A stretch of 64,000 nt of DNA, from assembly GCA_030374765.1 (NCBI GenBank), contig JARGXX010000138.1:1-64000 (forward strand), written 5' to 3'. This stretch comes from Agarophyton chilense (Eukaryota > Rhodophyta > Florideophyceae > Gracilariales > Gracilariaceae). Numbering within the stretch: position 1 is the stretch's first letter; each line of letters begins with the position of its first letter. Positions 42,147-51,678 of the stretch are shown in pieces. The position numbers were made by a program, and so were the translations under genes. The notes under the pieces were generated by a model. The model saw nothing but the letters and a program-made list of their open reading frames with translations, was not told the DNA's origin and did no database searches.

Positions 42147-43997
42147 ATGGGGCGCTTCTTTCAACGAAAAGCACATCATTTCGACGAGCCTCGTCCCCCT
42201 TGCTCGCCCACGCAATCACCGTCACCGGCACCATCACCGTCGCCTTCGCCTTCGCCTTCGCCTTCGCCTTCGGTGTCGCCGTCGCCGTCGCCATCGCCTT
42301 CCGATATCCGCTCAGTTCAGGTGAGCTCAGTGCCCCGCGCTCCCGTGAGCTTCACGCAAATGGGCCGTCGCCCACGCCCGCGCCAGCAGATCCCCCTCGC
42401 CGATGTGAAGCCAACAGCGCGCAAGCGCGCCTCCCGCGCCAACCACGCCGCCCATTTATCGTACGTCGTGCGGATGGAAGTCATCGATGCCACCATCTTG
42501 CAAACCGACGCTCCCGGTGTGCTTCAGCCGCAAAACGACCTCGAGCGCACCTACCATTTCACGCAGCAAGCGCTGCGACCACAAGTTGACATGGCTACCG
42601 CGGCCAAGGCCGACTTCCAACTCAGACTGGACGACTCCGGTTTGGCCGCCAACCACACCGCATGTTTTTCGCGCTCTTCCCGCTCTTTGTTGATTGCCAG
42701 TAGACTTGGTCATGTTTCAATGGTTGATTGGCGTTCTTTCAAGCTACGAACCGAGCTAACGCTTGATGAAACTGTACGATCTGCTGCGTTTTTGCACAAC
42801 GATTCCTTTTTTGATACTGCCCAAAAGCAATTTGTCTACCTGTACGATTCCCGCGGATTGCAGCTGCATGTGTTGAGGAATCGCAGAGATCCAGATAATC
42901 TTGTCTTTTTGCCCCATCATATGTTGTTGGCGTCTACTTCTGCGCAAGCTGCACCTCATGGCCGTCTCGTGTACACTGATACCTCCACGGGTCAGGTCAT
43001 CAACGAACATGATTACGCAGCTCGTCACCTGCGACACAATGCCGCCACAGACACTTGTGCCAATTTGTCAAATGGTATCATTCACCTCGCGCACACCTCC
43101 GGAGTAGTTTCCCTTTGGTCTACTGTAACAGGACGCCCTCTAGTGCGCATGCTCACCCATCGCTCCGCTGTGCATCACGTTGAAGTCGACCCTAAAGGCC
43201 GCTACATGTACACTACAGGAGCAGATTCGGTCGTTGCCCGCTGGGACATGCGCACGTACCAAAAGGTCTTCCAGTGGTCCGTTCCAGCTCATGCCACTTC
43301 GCTTTGTGTGTCACAACGTCAAATGGTTGCAATCTTTTTTGGTGCATCCGTTCATGTCTGGGCCCCCTTCCTCACTCGCGCTGGCCGGCCGCTTTTAGAG
43401 AGGCGCACCGAACCGTACATGAGACAGACATATTCCGGTTCAGTCATTACTGGTCTAGATTTTTGTCCATTCGAAGACGTTCTTGCTGTATGTCATGAGA
43501 AAGGTGTTCGAAACATGATTTTTCCCGGCGCCGGGGAGCCTACTTTCGATACCAACGCGCCCAATCCGTACGAAACCAGAAAACAACGTTCTCAAAACGA
43601 AGTGCGATCTCTCATCGACAAATTGCCACCAGCGTCCATTGTGTTGGATCCATCGTCCGTGGGCTCCATTGACCGCAACCCTCACGAGCGTGTGCGCGAA
43701 ATTCGGGACCAGCAGCGCCGCGCGAACCTGGAGAAAATCGACAAGCACGGTGCGAAGAAGAAACAGAAAGGACAAAACAAGATTTCCAAACGTCTAAAGA
43801 AAGTGCAAGAAACTGTTGTGCAAGCTAGAAAGCTTGAGCAGGGGCACATGCGCAAGGAACGACAGAAGACAAAAGACTTGGTTGACAAGATTCGGAAGAA
43901 GGACTTGGCCGATGTAAAAGCTGGAATTAGTGCTGGGCGGCTTTGGGCGACTTCTCCTTTGCCGGATGCTCTAAAGCGCTTTATGAGAAAGAAGTAA
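42147..43997 (+). CDS. UTP7: UTP7/WDR46, small-subunit processome WD40 protein
   Basis: The intronless product has about 616 residues from the ATG at 42147 (MGRFFQRKAHHF). An alternative start at 42360 (MGRRPRPRQQIPL) would drop a Ser-Pro repeat. Open codons reach further upstream to 41703 but are compositional. WD-repeat strands include SRLGHVSMVDWR, NGIIHLAHTSGVVSLW, HHVEVDPKGRYMYTTGADSVVARWD and VITGLDFCPFEDVLAVCHEKG. A BING4CT-type region (PYETRKQRSQNEVRSLIDKL) and a very basic C-terminal helix (KKKQKGQNKISKRLKK) follow. In yeast, Utp7 acts in the nucleolus in the U3 snoRNP/SSU processome for 18S rRNA maturation. This is the one clearly conserved housekeeping gene in the window. Confidence 0.93.
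   Translation: MGRFFQRKAHHFDEPRPPCSPTQSPSPAPSPSPSPSPSPSPSVSPSPSPSPSDIRSVQVSSVPRAPVSFTQMGRRPRPRQQIPLADVKPTARKRASRANHAAHLSYVVRMEVIDATILQTDAPGVLQPQNDLERTYHFTQQALRPQVDMATAAKADFQLRLDDSGLAANHTACFSRSSRSLLIASRLGHVSMVDWRSFKLRTELTLDETVRSAAFLHNDSFFDTAQKQFVYLYDSRGLQLHVLRNRRDPDNLVFLPHHMLLASTSAQAAPHGRLVYTDTSTGQVINEHDYAARHLRHNAATDTCANLSNGIIHLAHTSGVVSLWSTVTGRPLVRMLTHRSAVHHVEVDPKGRYMYTTGADSVVARWDMRTYQKVFQWSVPAHATSLCVSQRQMVAIFFGASVHVWAPFLTRAGRPLLERRTEPYMRQTYSGSVITGLDFCPFEDVLAVCHEKGVRNMIFPGAGEPTFDTNAPNPYETRKQRSQNEVRSLIDKLPPASIVLDPSSVGSIDRNPHERVREIRDQQRRANLEKIDKHGAKKKQKGQNKISKRLKKVQETVVQARKLEQGHMRKERQKTKDLVDKIRKKDLADVKAGISAGRLWATSPLPDALKRFMRKK
42217..42302 (+). repeat. Ser-Pro coding microsatellite in the UTP7 N-terminus
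   Basis: Hexanucleotide-like repeats (CCTTCG and CCGTCG variants) encode about 14 Ser-Pro dipeptides ahead of the WD40 region. The length is probably polymorphic. If translation starts at 42360 it is 5' untranslated. Confidence 0.8.
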
Positions 43998-45016
43998 TTG
44001 TGGCGGTCCGCGCATGCTTCGCAAGCTGCTTCTGAACGCACAAACACGGAACGGAGGACGCTTTAGATTATTCACTTGTTAGGTGCTGGCACTGATTGAA
44101 ACGCAGCATGGCGGAGGCAACTGGACATATGTTGCGAATGGAAAAGAGGCCGTGCGCCGAAGACGCGATGGACTAATGACTGGGCTTTCGAAATTCAATT
44201 CACCGCCACAGGCCGTTCTCTGGACGAATCACAGCAGCACCTTGCACCCCTGGCGCAGCGTCTCGAAAGCGCCGCTGTTCGCGAAGATCTGGCGCTACGA
44301 GAGGTCTGTAAAAAACGGTAAAAGGAGGATACAGTTAGGTCGACCATGTCTTTGGTACAACCTCTTCGCGTGGAATTGTCGTTTGCCAGCCGGTTAGAGC
44401 TCGTGCTGGTAGTTCAGCCACCGTTGGAAGAGCCCTGCTAGCGGGAAAACATATTACACATCTTAACGATCGATCGGGACATTTCTGGAATCGGATGGAG
44501 AATGTTTTGCTCTCTCATCCGTGTTGGCGGTCGGCTCTAAGCCGCGACAGCGCAAGTCATCGCGTCGAGAACCGCGGACGGGGTGCCAGAGGTGGATGCG
44601 GCGGACGCGGCGGAAGATGTGGACGAGGTGGACGAGATGAACGAGGGGCGAATGGAGGGCGAGGAGCTTCGAAGAAAAGATTGAATCGAGGCTCGAATGT
44701 CAATGAATATCTTGGTTCCAATGAATACCGATATCTGCAAGAAGAGTTTTACGATGATTGCCGAGACCGTGTAGTAGACTTTGAAGACGCTACCAAGATC
44801 CGTGCCGTAGACAATTCAGAGAAGGTACAGCAGAGCAACTTCACTAGACTTTCAGTTCTCTTCTTTATCTCCTGGATATTTGGTTCAAACTTAAGATACA
44901 GCTTTCGGGTGACTGCAGTGGTGCTCCATTATCCCCACTATTCCCATTTTGATTATGAGAAGAAGATGGGCGTAGCCCTTTCTTCTTCTCTATGCGCTCG
45001 CGGCGCGTACGGTTTG
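43998..45016. other. Stretch downstream of UTP7 with an RGG-coding ORF of doubtful status
   Basis: A 179-codon plus frame (44495-45034) encodes an Arg/Gly-rich segment (GRGARGGCGGRGGRCGRGG) typical of RGG boxes, then unremarkable sequence. The opposite strand reads the same GC-rich repeat as Ser/Thr-rich. No domain supports a gene. Other short frames (44083-44397) have no motif. Confidence 0.3.
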
Positions 45017-45313
45017 TCACCAATTTTTTTCTAAACGTTGACGCTCATTGTCCGTAAGTGAGGTACGTTGTAGTTTTTCCTGAATCGAAACCTGAGGGTT
45101 GTAGTCAATATAAGTGAGAACATGTCCCCTGTGAATGTAGCGACGGAAAATTGGGCATTTCTATCCATCATCTGTGTTCATATGTCTTGAAAGGCAATCG
45201 TTACAAAACACATGTTGACAGAAAAGTTTTGCTACATTTCCTTCAAGAATTTTGAGGCAGATGGGACATTCTTTTGGATGGTTGATGCGCGAAACGGGTG
45301 CAGAAGAAGACAT
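45017..45313 (-). pseudogene. RING-finger protein pseudogene
   Basis: From an ATG at 45313 (MSSSAPVSRINHPKECPIC) it shows most of a C3HC4 RING: CPICLKILEGN, then FCQHVFCNDCLSRHMN. An in-frame TAG (45161-45163) follows. Beyond it the same frame continues KCPIFRRYI, where the eighth ligand (normally CPxC) is Phe. The frame closes at 45017. RING domains are normally E3 ubiquitin ligases. A stop plus a lost zinc ligand indicate decay. It is too short to have carried substrate-binding domains. Confidence 0.7.
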
Positions 45314-45976
45314 AATAGAGGTGGCCCAAAACGAACAAACAACGTACAAGATACTTGAGTTTACAAAGAAGAACAGTTTACTGAGGTGGGGTGTCTATCA
45401 TACTTTTGGAGACGTGTACTGTCTCCATGAGGTTACTTACGCTAATATTGTAAGGTAAGGGGCGCATTTTGGTGGTTGTCACGGCGGGTTCTCAGACAAA
45501 CTTTCAGTCACGCCATTAATTCTACTATATTTTACGGTGGTGGCAATAAAGTGCCCAAAAGCGAGGGTTCGCACGGCAGGTAATGAGAGTTCCTTCAAGT
45601 GTAATACGCATATGCGTTTGCTGAATGACCCAGTAAGCGGAACTGGACGTAAGGATCTAGTCTACTTGGCATGCTTGTATTGGATACTAAGTATCTTACA
45701 GTGGATGGTGAATACAATGAGGATCACCTCCGTTTTTCGTAAGGATCTTGGGGTGTTTTCACACATACCACACACTACGTAGATTCTCGAAAAGCCAGAT
45801 TCTGCTGTGAAGTTGGTACTCTTCATGGTTTGGGTGGGAATTCATCCTTGCTTATTATGCCAATTTGACGTCAAGGATGACGGACTTCGAATTCTGATTT
45901 GGGACTATCATATTTGCCAAAAGCTTCACCATCGGTCTGCATGATTTCATCAAATCCAAAGACAGCATAGCGAACG

Positions 45977-46270
45977 ATGAATACTCGCAACAAAACTTGT
46001 CGTGTAGGCGTCGAAAACTTTGAACTTGAGACTTGGTCACCGCAAACGTACGTGACAAATTCAACGGGATATGGATGTGTTCGCTGGATTTGGTATTCTC
46101 GACCGGTTGAATCCAATTCAAGGCCACGTGAGATGGTCCGCCGAAATGAACCCGTGAAAAGATGTGAGAAAGTTCCAAAAAACGATTGGTACGAAAAGCT
46201 CAGATGTTTTGATCCAGAACTCACCGCACGGAAAAGATTGCCTGTTCAGATTTGTTCTGCATGGCTTTGA
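45977..46270 (+). CDS. Small unrecognised ORF, right-arm copy
   Basis: Same 97-codon frame as 16092-16385, with identical protein. Immediately upstream this copy has an in-frame TAG where the left arm has TGG, so MNTRNK would be the start in both. Coding status is doubtful because the opposite strand is open too. Confidence 0.2.
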   Translation: MNTRNKTCRVGVENFELETWSPQTYVTNSTGYGCVRWIWYSRPVESNSRPREMVRRNEPVKRCEKVPKNDWYEKLRCFDPELTARKRLPVQICSAWL

Positions 46271-46627
46271 GATTTAACAATGACTGCAAAGTTCAGGCCG
46301 GAGAACTCGACAACAGTTCAGAAAGAACGTTTTTTTATTTCTGCCGATCACCCAGTGTTTCACATAAGAGTTGAAACTTTCCTGCACTTGAACAACTTCA
46401 CAATACTGTAGCATTGTCTTCGAATGACCAGGCGCTTGTCGAAAGGCTGCAATTTCTGTTTTGAATTCTCTGGAAGAAGGAAGAAACCCAAGTACAGCAG
46501 ATTTCCAATATAGGTTTAATATAGAGATAAAGAGAATCATAATCGCATTATGCAAAGATTAAATGCCAAGATTGCTCCAAGCATGCCTATCACAGTTTTC
46601 GTATCCCACAGCTTATGGCTTTTTGGC

Positions 46628-47290
46628 TTAATCTTTGCGGCAGATTCGGTTGGTTAGATTAGAGACCAAATCGCGGTGCTGTTCCGTTTCAAGGGAAAAC
46701 AAGCTCGAGCGGCCATCGGCTATGTTCTCCAATACATTACGGTTTTGATTTCCAATAGATACTACGATGATCTGTCCTTCAGACCTCTCTCGGAACACCC
46801 TTGCTCGTCTCGTAGGGTCGCCGCCCAAGTTGCTTTCTCCAGTGCTGAACAGAACTATTTTCGAAGGTCTTTCGGATTCCACTCGCAGACGCCTGTCACA
46901 GTACACGATCGGTGCTGATAGCGAGGTAGCGGGGGATGCTCGGTAGGTAAAATCAAAGGCTTTGCGCAAGGCCATGGTCAGATTTGACGTGGGTCCAAAT
47001 ATGACTCTGTTGGAAGCGCCATACTCGATGGCCGCGACTTTTACGCCTGTTGTGACGGAAAGGCTTGTGAGAATACTCTCAAAGTAACGCTTTTGTAGTA
47101 TGAATTGTCTCTTGGTGATGTTACCACCCTCAAGACCGAAGCAAACGTCCACCGGGCATGGTCTGCGAGCTGTTCGCTCCACGACGGTAGGAACCGCGCT
47201 GATCCGCTCCGAAGCGCAGCCGTATGGCTGGCCCAAGACGCAAACGAGCAAGAAAGCAAAGCAGGGACCCCACGTTGCCAACCACTTCAT
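46628..47290 (-). CDS. VWA2, secreted VWA-like protein with lost MIDAS (right copy)
   Basis: Same 220-residue product as the left copy except for one Ser-to-Tyr change just after the signal peptide (GQPYGCASE instead of GQPSGCASE). The MIDAS residues are replaced in the same way (CFGLEGGN; LFSTGESN), so the loss preceded the duplication or was copied by conversion. It is divergent from VWA1-right. Confidence 0.85.
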   Translation of the reverse strand: MKWLATWGPCFAFLLVCVLGQPYGCASERISAVPTVVERTARRPCPVDVCFGLEGGNITKRQFILQKRYFESILTSLSVTTGVKVAAIEYGASNRVIFGPTSNLTMALRKAFDFTYRASPATSLSAPIVYCDRRLRVESERPSKIVLFSTGESNLGGDPTRRARVFRERSEGQIIVVSIGNQNRNVLENIADGRSSLFSLETEQHRDLVSNLTNRICRKD

Positions 47291-48558
47291 TGAAATGAGC
47301 TGCAGTTGTGGAAGTGTGAGCACGCGCCCTCGAAAGAATTGAGTGCAAGGTAGATTAGGGAAACAGAAGAAAAGTCAGAAAAACAAACGGCTTCGACACT
47401 CCGACTGATTGGGAACAGTGCTATGCGCAAATAAGCTATTGCTGCCGTCTACTTGTCGTAAGAGCCCGCAAACAGGGGGAAGCACGAGTGGAATTGGAAC
47501 AGCAGAACGGGCCCGAGCTGTAGGCGAGAGTGGCTCGGATGCTTGCTGCGCCATCGTCGCCAGTATGACGAGGACCAGTTCCTGGGGTGGAGCGGCTGTG
47601 AAACTCTGTCTCAAGCTTTCCAGCAATGAACAGTGTGAGCATATATCCTTGTCGTCGTCCACTCGGATGCCAGCTTGCTACGTTTAGATTGGTATCCAAC
47701 AGAGACGCAGGAATCCATTGAAAGCAAGGGCATTCGCTACATACATCTGCGGAGTTCTCGACAAAGCTCTTTCCTTTCTTTGCTTCTGATTACACTTTGC
47801 GAGTTTGCAGTATGGCAGATGCACGTTATGTTGCATACTGCGAAGGAAGGTACAAAAACGAGGCCAAACGGTGACCCTTGTGTTAACTTCGTGAGCGGAA
47901 GCATTGCATTGCTGTGTGCAACAGCGCTCGTCAGCGGGCGTTCTTACCAGCTCTTTGCTGCAGCTGGAGTCCCATGTGGCCACGTCGCTCTGTGGCTACG
48001 TGTACGTCTTTGGCTTGTTGCGCCGCTTCCCTTCTCCGTGTAAGGGTTATCATCCCAACGCGCTCGCCTCCTGCGACAGCCCGAGAAGCATTCGTCTATT
48101 GCTGCTGAGTTGTAATCACAACCACAGGTGCACAGCCAACCTTTCATTTGCGCATTTGCACCCCTCCACGGCGTGTATCTTGTTGGAGCTCCTGCTGTAC
48201 CACCTCCGATAGCTCCTCAGCTGTCTCGTTCCTTGGATAGGGCCGTTGAAAACTTGAGATCCAGGACAAGGCAATCGTCCTTCGCTGGAGTATTGTGATC
48301 AGCAGCAGCCAGGAAAAAAACTGTCAACAACAGTACACGGTTCGAGTTTGAATTCCCGTCCTTGTTTTTGAGAGGACTTGTCTTCCCCGCGACGAAAGGG
48401 GCCTCGAAACACAGTCTCAGTTTCATATTTCCTTCGTCACCGAAAAGCGTTTTGCAACAGTACTCTTGAATCTATCCTACCATGAAAAATGCGATCGTCC
48501 TTCCATGAAATATGGCACTTCAATCCATTGATTTCGCTCACCCCCTTCCTTCACTTCC

Positions 48559-48568
48559 TATATATAAG
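48559..48568 (+). promoter_or_regulatory. TATA-like box of VWA1 (right copy)
   Basis: TATATATAAG 115 bp upstream of the ATG at 48683, identical to the left arm. Confidence 0.6.
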
Positions 48569-48682
48569 CCATTCGCCTGTTTTCGCCAAAACGCAATCCC
48601 TTCATCTCATCCCAGTTCGCTCACAAAGTCTTGCACCTCAGCTTTTGACCTTAGAAAGCCCTTCCCACATCCTAACTCAAAA

Positions 48683-49384
48683 ATGTTGGGTCTAATCTCC
48701 GCCTTCGCTCTCTTCTTCACGCTGGCGTCTTGTCTGTCTAACGAAGACGCCAAGCTCATGTACGAACACACAGTGAGGACCGCCACAGCCGAAGTCGCAA
48801 ACCGTGGATGCAGCGTCAACGTGTGCTTTGCCGTCGACACCAGTGGGTCAGTCAGCTCGACCCAGTTTGGCCTTGAAAAGAACTTCCTCATTGATATCAC
48901 CTCCATCGTCGGAGCTGACAGTAGGTCCAAATTCGCCGCCGGACAGTACGGTTCCCAGACGTACAGGATCTCGTCTTTGACCGATAACGTCGAAACCTTC
49001 AACTTGCGCGTGAGAAACGCACAATTCCAAAATGATCCAGCCACCTCAGTGGGTTCTGGTATTGTGTACTGCGACAGGCAGCTGAGGAGAGAGATGCGCC
49101 GCAACCCGAACTCAAATCATGCCAACAAGATGGTGGTGCTCGGTGATGGCAGGAACAATTTGGGAGGTGATCCAGTCCGTCGTGCCAACACTTTCCGGGA
49201 GAGGGCTCAAGGTGTTGTATCAACCGTAGGTATCGGGTACCAGGATACTTCAGTTCTGGAACAGATTGCCGGCTCATCGGCGCGAGTCTTCGCGATTGAT
49301 GACTATGTTGAGCTATCTTTTGTCATTGACGACCTTGTTTATGACATTTGCGGCATCGAGCTGAACACAGACGACAGCTTCTAA
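48683..49384 (+). CDS. VWA1, secreted von Willebrand factor A domain protein (right copy)
   Basis: The protein is identical to the left copy: signal peptide, intact MIDAS CFAVDTSGSVS, VVLGDGRNN, and the C-terminal DICGIELNTDDSF. It is the outermost gene of the right arm. Its stop lies in CTTCTAATTAG, the sequence that is mimicked at the outer breakpoint 400 bp further on. Confidence 0.9.
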   Translation: MLGLISAFALFFTLASCLSNEDAKLMYEHTVRTATAEVANRGCSVNVCFAVDTSGSVSSTQFGLEKNFLIDITSIVGADSRSKFAAGQYGSQTYRISSLTDNVETFNLRVRNAQFQNDPATSVGSGIVYCDRQLRREMRRNPNSNHANKMVVLGDGRNNLGGDPVRRANTFRERAQGVVSTVGIGYQDTSVLEQIAGSSARVFAIDDYVELSFVIDDLVYDICGIELNTDDSF

Positions 49385-49637
49385 TTAGTAGTGCACCTCC
49401 AAATCTTCCCACAGGGCGGTACTATGATATTTGTTAAAAAATGATCTCTGTCCTTTCCAGGAGAGAAATTGATGTGAAATCAAGGATTCTCTCTTGGAAT
49501 TTTTTTCACCCTTCCCTCCCCAACTGAACTTCGCCTCCCATGAAGAATCCATAAGTTCTTTGATCGTTCAATTAATTCTCCTTGAATGATTCGCTTTTGC
49601 GTCTTCAGCTCAATTGCTATCTCATGAAGTCTGTTTC

Positions 49638-49643
49638 AATAAA
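49638..49643 (+). promoter_or_regulatory. Polyadenylation signal AATAAA of VWA1 (right copy)
   Basis: AATAAA 254 bp after the stop codon; the same position is used in the left arm. Confidence 0.5.
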
Positions 49644-49789
49644 ACTTCTGAGATGCCTGCGTTTTTGTTGCTGCCGAGCATTTTTTTCTAAAAATGCGGT
49701 CCAGAGACGTACAAGTGTAACACTATAGACGTTCAAACACTATACTAAGACGTTCATTAGTTTACCGTTGGCCTTCTTAGTGAGAGAAC

Positions 49790-49935
49790 GCTTCTCATTA
49801 GTAGTGCACCTCCAGATCTTCCCACAAGATGGTACTATGATATATGATTAAAAATGGTCTCTGTCCTTTCCAGGAGAAATTGATGTGAAATCAAGGATTC
49901 TCTCTTGGAATAAGCTTTTTCACCCTCCCACCCCC
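49790..49935 (+). pseudogene. Orphan 3' end of another VWA1 paralogue
   Basis: Starting at GCTTCTCATTAGTAGTGC, this segment repeats 49378-49520 (last codons and 3' flank of VWA1: GTAGTGCACCTCC, GGTACTATGATAT, CTCTGTCCTTTCCAGGAGA, AATCAAGGATTCTCTCTTGGAAT). It has about one difference in eight to ten bases plus a small gap. It has no coding part left. It indicates a former third VWA1-like gene, of which only the tail survives, joined to gypsy F. Confidence 0.8.
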
Positions 49936-51077
49936 CCTGTTTTATGAAGAAAGGAGAGCGCGATCTTCTGTACGTTTTGACCGTCAAGGACGAGTTGTCA
50001 GGATACGTATGGCTTAAGACCAACGCTGAACGAGACGCGGAAACCACAGCGGCTATTTTGATGGACTGGTTTGTATCTTTCGGCGTGCTAAAGTGCTGAG
50101 TATCGGACAAGGCAAGCCACTTTAAGAACCAATTCGTGAAACAGATATCCGACGTTTTGAAGGCTTGTCACCATTTCACTTTGCCGTATTGCTAGTAGAG
50201 CAATGGATCCGTAGAGGTCGTCTGCCGTGAACTCTCATGAACTGCACGGGCAACATTGTCCGTGTTTCAACTTCTGCTAAAAGCTTGGCCATCAGTACTA
50301 CCTCTCATACAGTCTGCCCTGAATAATTCACCGACACGAAAACTGAAGGGAAATTTTCCTCTGAGTGTCTTCACTGGTCTTCCAAGGGACTCTCCGCTTT
50401 CTGTAATTGTCAAAACCCATCATGTCAAGAACATCAAGTGTAAGCGAAAAGAACGTAGAAAGGCAGTTATCGAGGTGAAAAGGCTACAAACATCGCTCTC
50501 TAAGTTGCATAGGAATTGCGCGGAGAGGGCTAGAAAACAGAGGAAGGCATCTGTTGACGCACAGAACCGAAAGACTGGCATAAGCCCCCCGAATTGTTTG
50601 AAAGGAGACTGTGTACTTTGCGGTGTTTTACAGAAACACATCTTGTCTAAAATGATTCTCAAGTGGTAAGGACCCTTTCGTGTCGCGCTCTGCCGAGACA
50701 AATACGTTTTCGAAGTTGAAAGCTTTTGAACCGGACAGAAGGAGTAGGTACACGGGCGCCAGCTGAAGTTCTTCAGTAACAAAAATTTTGAAGTCACTCA
50801 GGAAGTCAAAAACCATTTAGCCTATCAATCGAACGAGGTGCTTACAATTGAAGAATTTCAGGACATCCGAAGATGCGCTGGCATGATCCAGATACTCGTG
50901 AAGTGGAAAGGCTCTAGCAACGAGGAAACAGATTGGGTCTCAATCGAATCTTTGAAGCATGACGTGCCGGTGCTGCTGAAAGAATATATTGAAGAGCTTC
51001 AATCGTCCGGAACCCAAACGCACACAGAATGGCACGTAAAATCGATTTTCAATAACCAGACAAAGCTATTGGATTGA
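49936..51077 (+). pseudogene. Ty3/gypsy element F: integrase core end and chromodomain
   Basis: The fragment begins inside the integrase core (LLYVLTVKDELSGYVWL, then SDKASHFKNQFVKQI and HHFTLPYC), with stops near the conserved Asn/Glu region. It continues through the LNNSPTRK segment (about 50320) and a basic linker. It ends with a chromodomain (MIQILVKWKGSSNEETDWVSIESL, about 50880-50965) and VLLKEYIEEL. The same order closes element E, so this is the same lineage. The 5' part is missing at the junction with the VWA1 3' flank. Chromodomains of gypsy integrases guide insertion to chromatin marks; this copy is dead. Confidence 0.85.
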
Positions 51078-51412
51078 GGGGGACAGTTGATACTGCGACC
51101 ATTGTGGCATCTTGTGAACCTATCGCACCTGCATCGGGAACCCAGCGCTGCCCGAAAAGGAGCTACTCATTCAGAGTAGAGGGAAAATTGCGCTCGCAAC
51201 CCACCCAGTCGTGCGTGGCCTACAAAAGAGTAACAGCCGACTCAGAAACACAATAGACAAGCCAACCTCCAGACAGAGCTGTTTGGAGGAAGGGGGCAAC
51301 CTCAGAAAGAGAGACATATCTGAGAACTTGGTGCCTGCTCTTTCCGTTTTTTGCTCAGATCGCCGCCGGCCGGTCGTCAGATCCCGCCTATGCATCGTAA
51401 TCGATCAACAAA
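51078..51412 (+). repeat. Possible 3' LTR of gypsy F
   Basis: A polypurine-like tract (TTGAGGGGGACAG) directly follows the element F stop, as in element E. The next ~330 bp lack a gene and end near GATCAACA. There is no second copy in the window to confirm the boundaries. Confidence 0.35.
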
Positions 51413-51678
51413 ATCATAACCACAACTGAACAGAATCGTACAACAATATTTAAAAAAATATCAGAATCGTCCAAAATCAGAGCTTTTTGATATTACCCTA
51501 TATTCATAACTGATCTTTGGAAAATAAGAAAGAAAAAGAAACTGCTAATCTCCATCTGCAAGTATTATAGAAAGTATTGAACACGCAAAACAACAAATAG
51601 AAAACAGATATGAAAGAGAAAAATATCTTTAAAACTGAGAAACTGAACAAAGGCAACATCTACTTATGAAAATGTAGA

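Larger units (their letters stand above)
45797..49795 (-). repeat. Right arm of about 4-kb inverted duplication
   Basis: Reverse complement of 12567-16566. The inner boundary is gradual (similarity falls off between about 45975 and 45797), while the outer one is sharp at CTTCT (49795). The outer flank is a second, diverged copy of the VWA1 3' flank. Confidence 0.95.

Noticed and set aside
44495-45034. RGG-box RNA-binding protein downstream of UTP7
   Set aside because: Only a short Arg/Gly run supports it, in GC-rich sequence that is open on the other strand too; listed as doubtful only.
12567-49795. The 4-kb arms as terminal inverted repeats of one giant transposon
   Set aside because: No transposase, no target duplication, and the spacer holds unrelated nested elements and a housekeeping gene; the inner boundary is gradual, which suits an inverted duplication.
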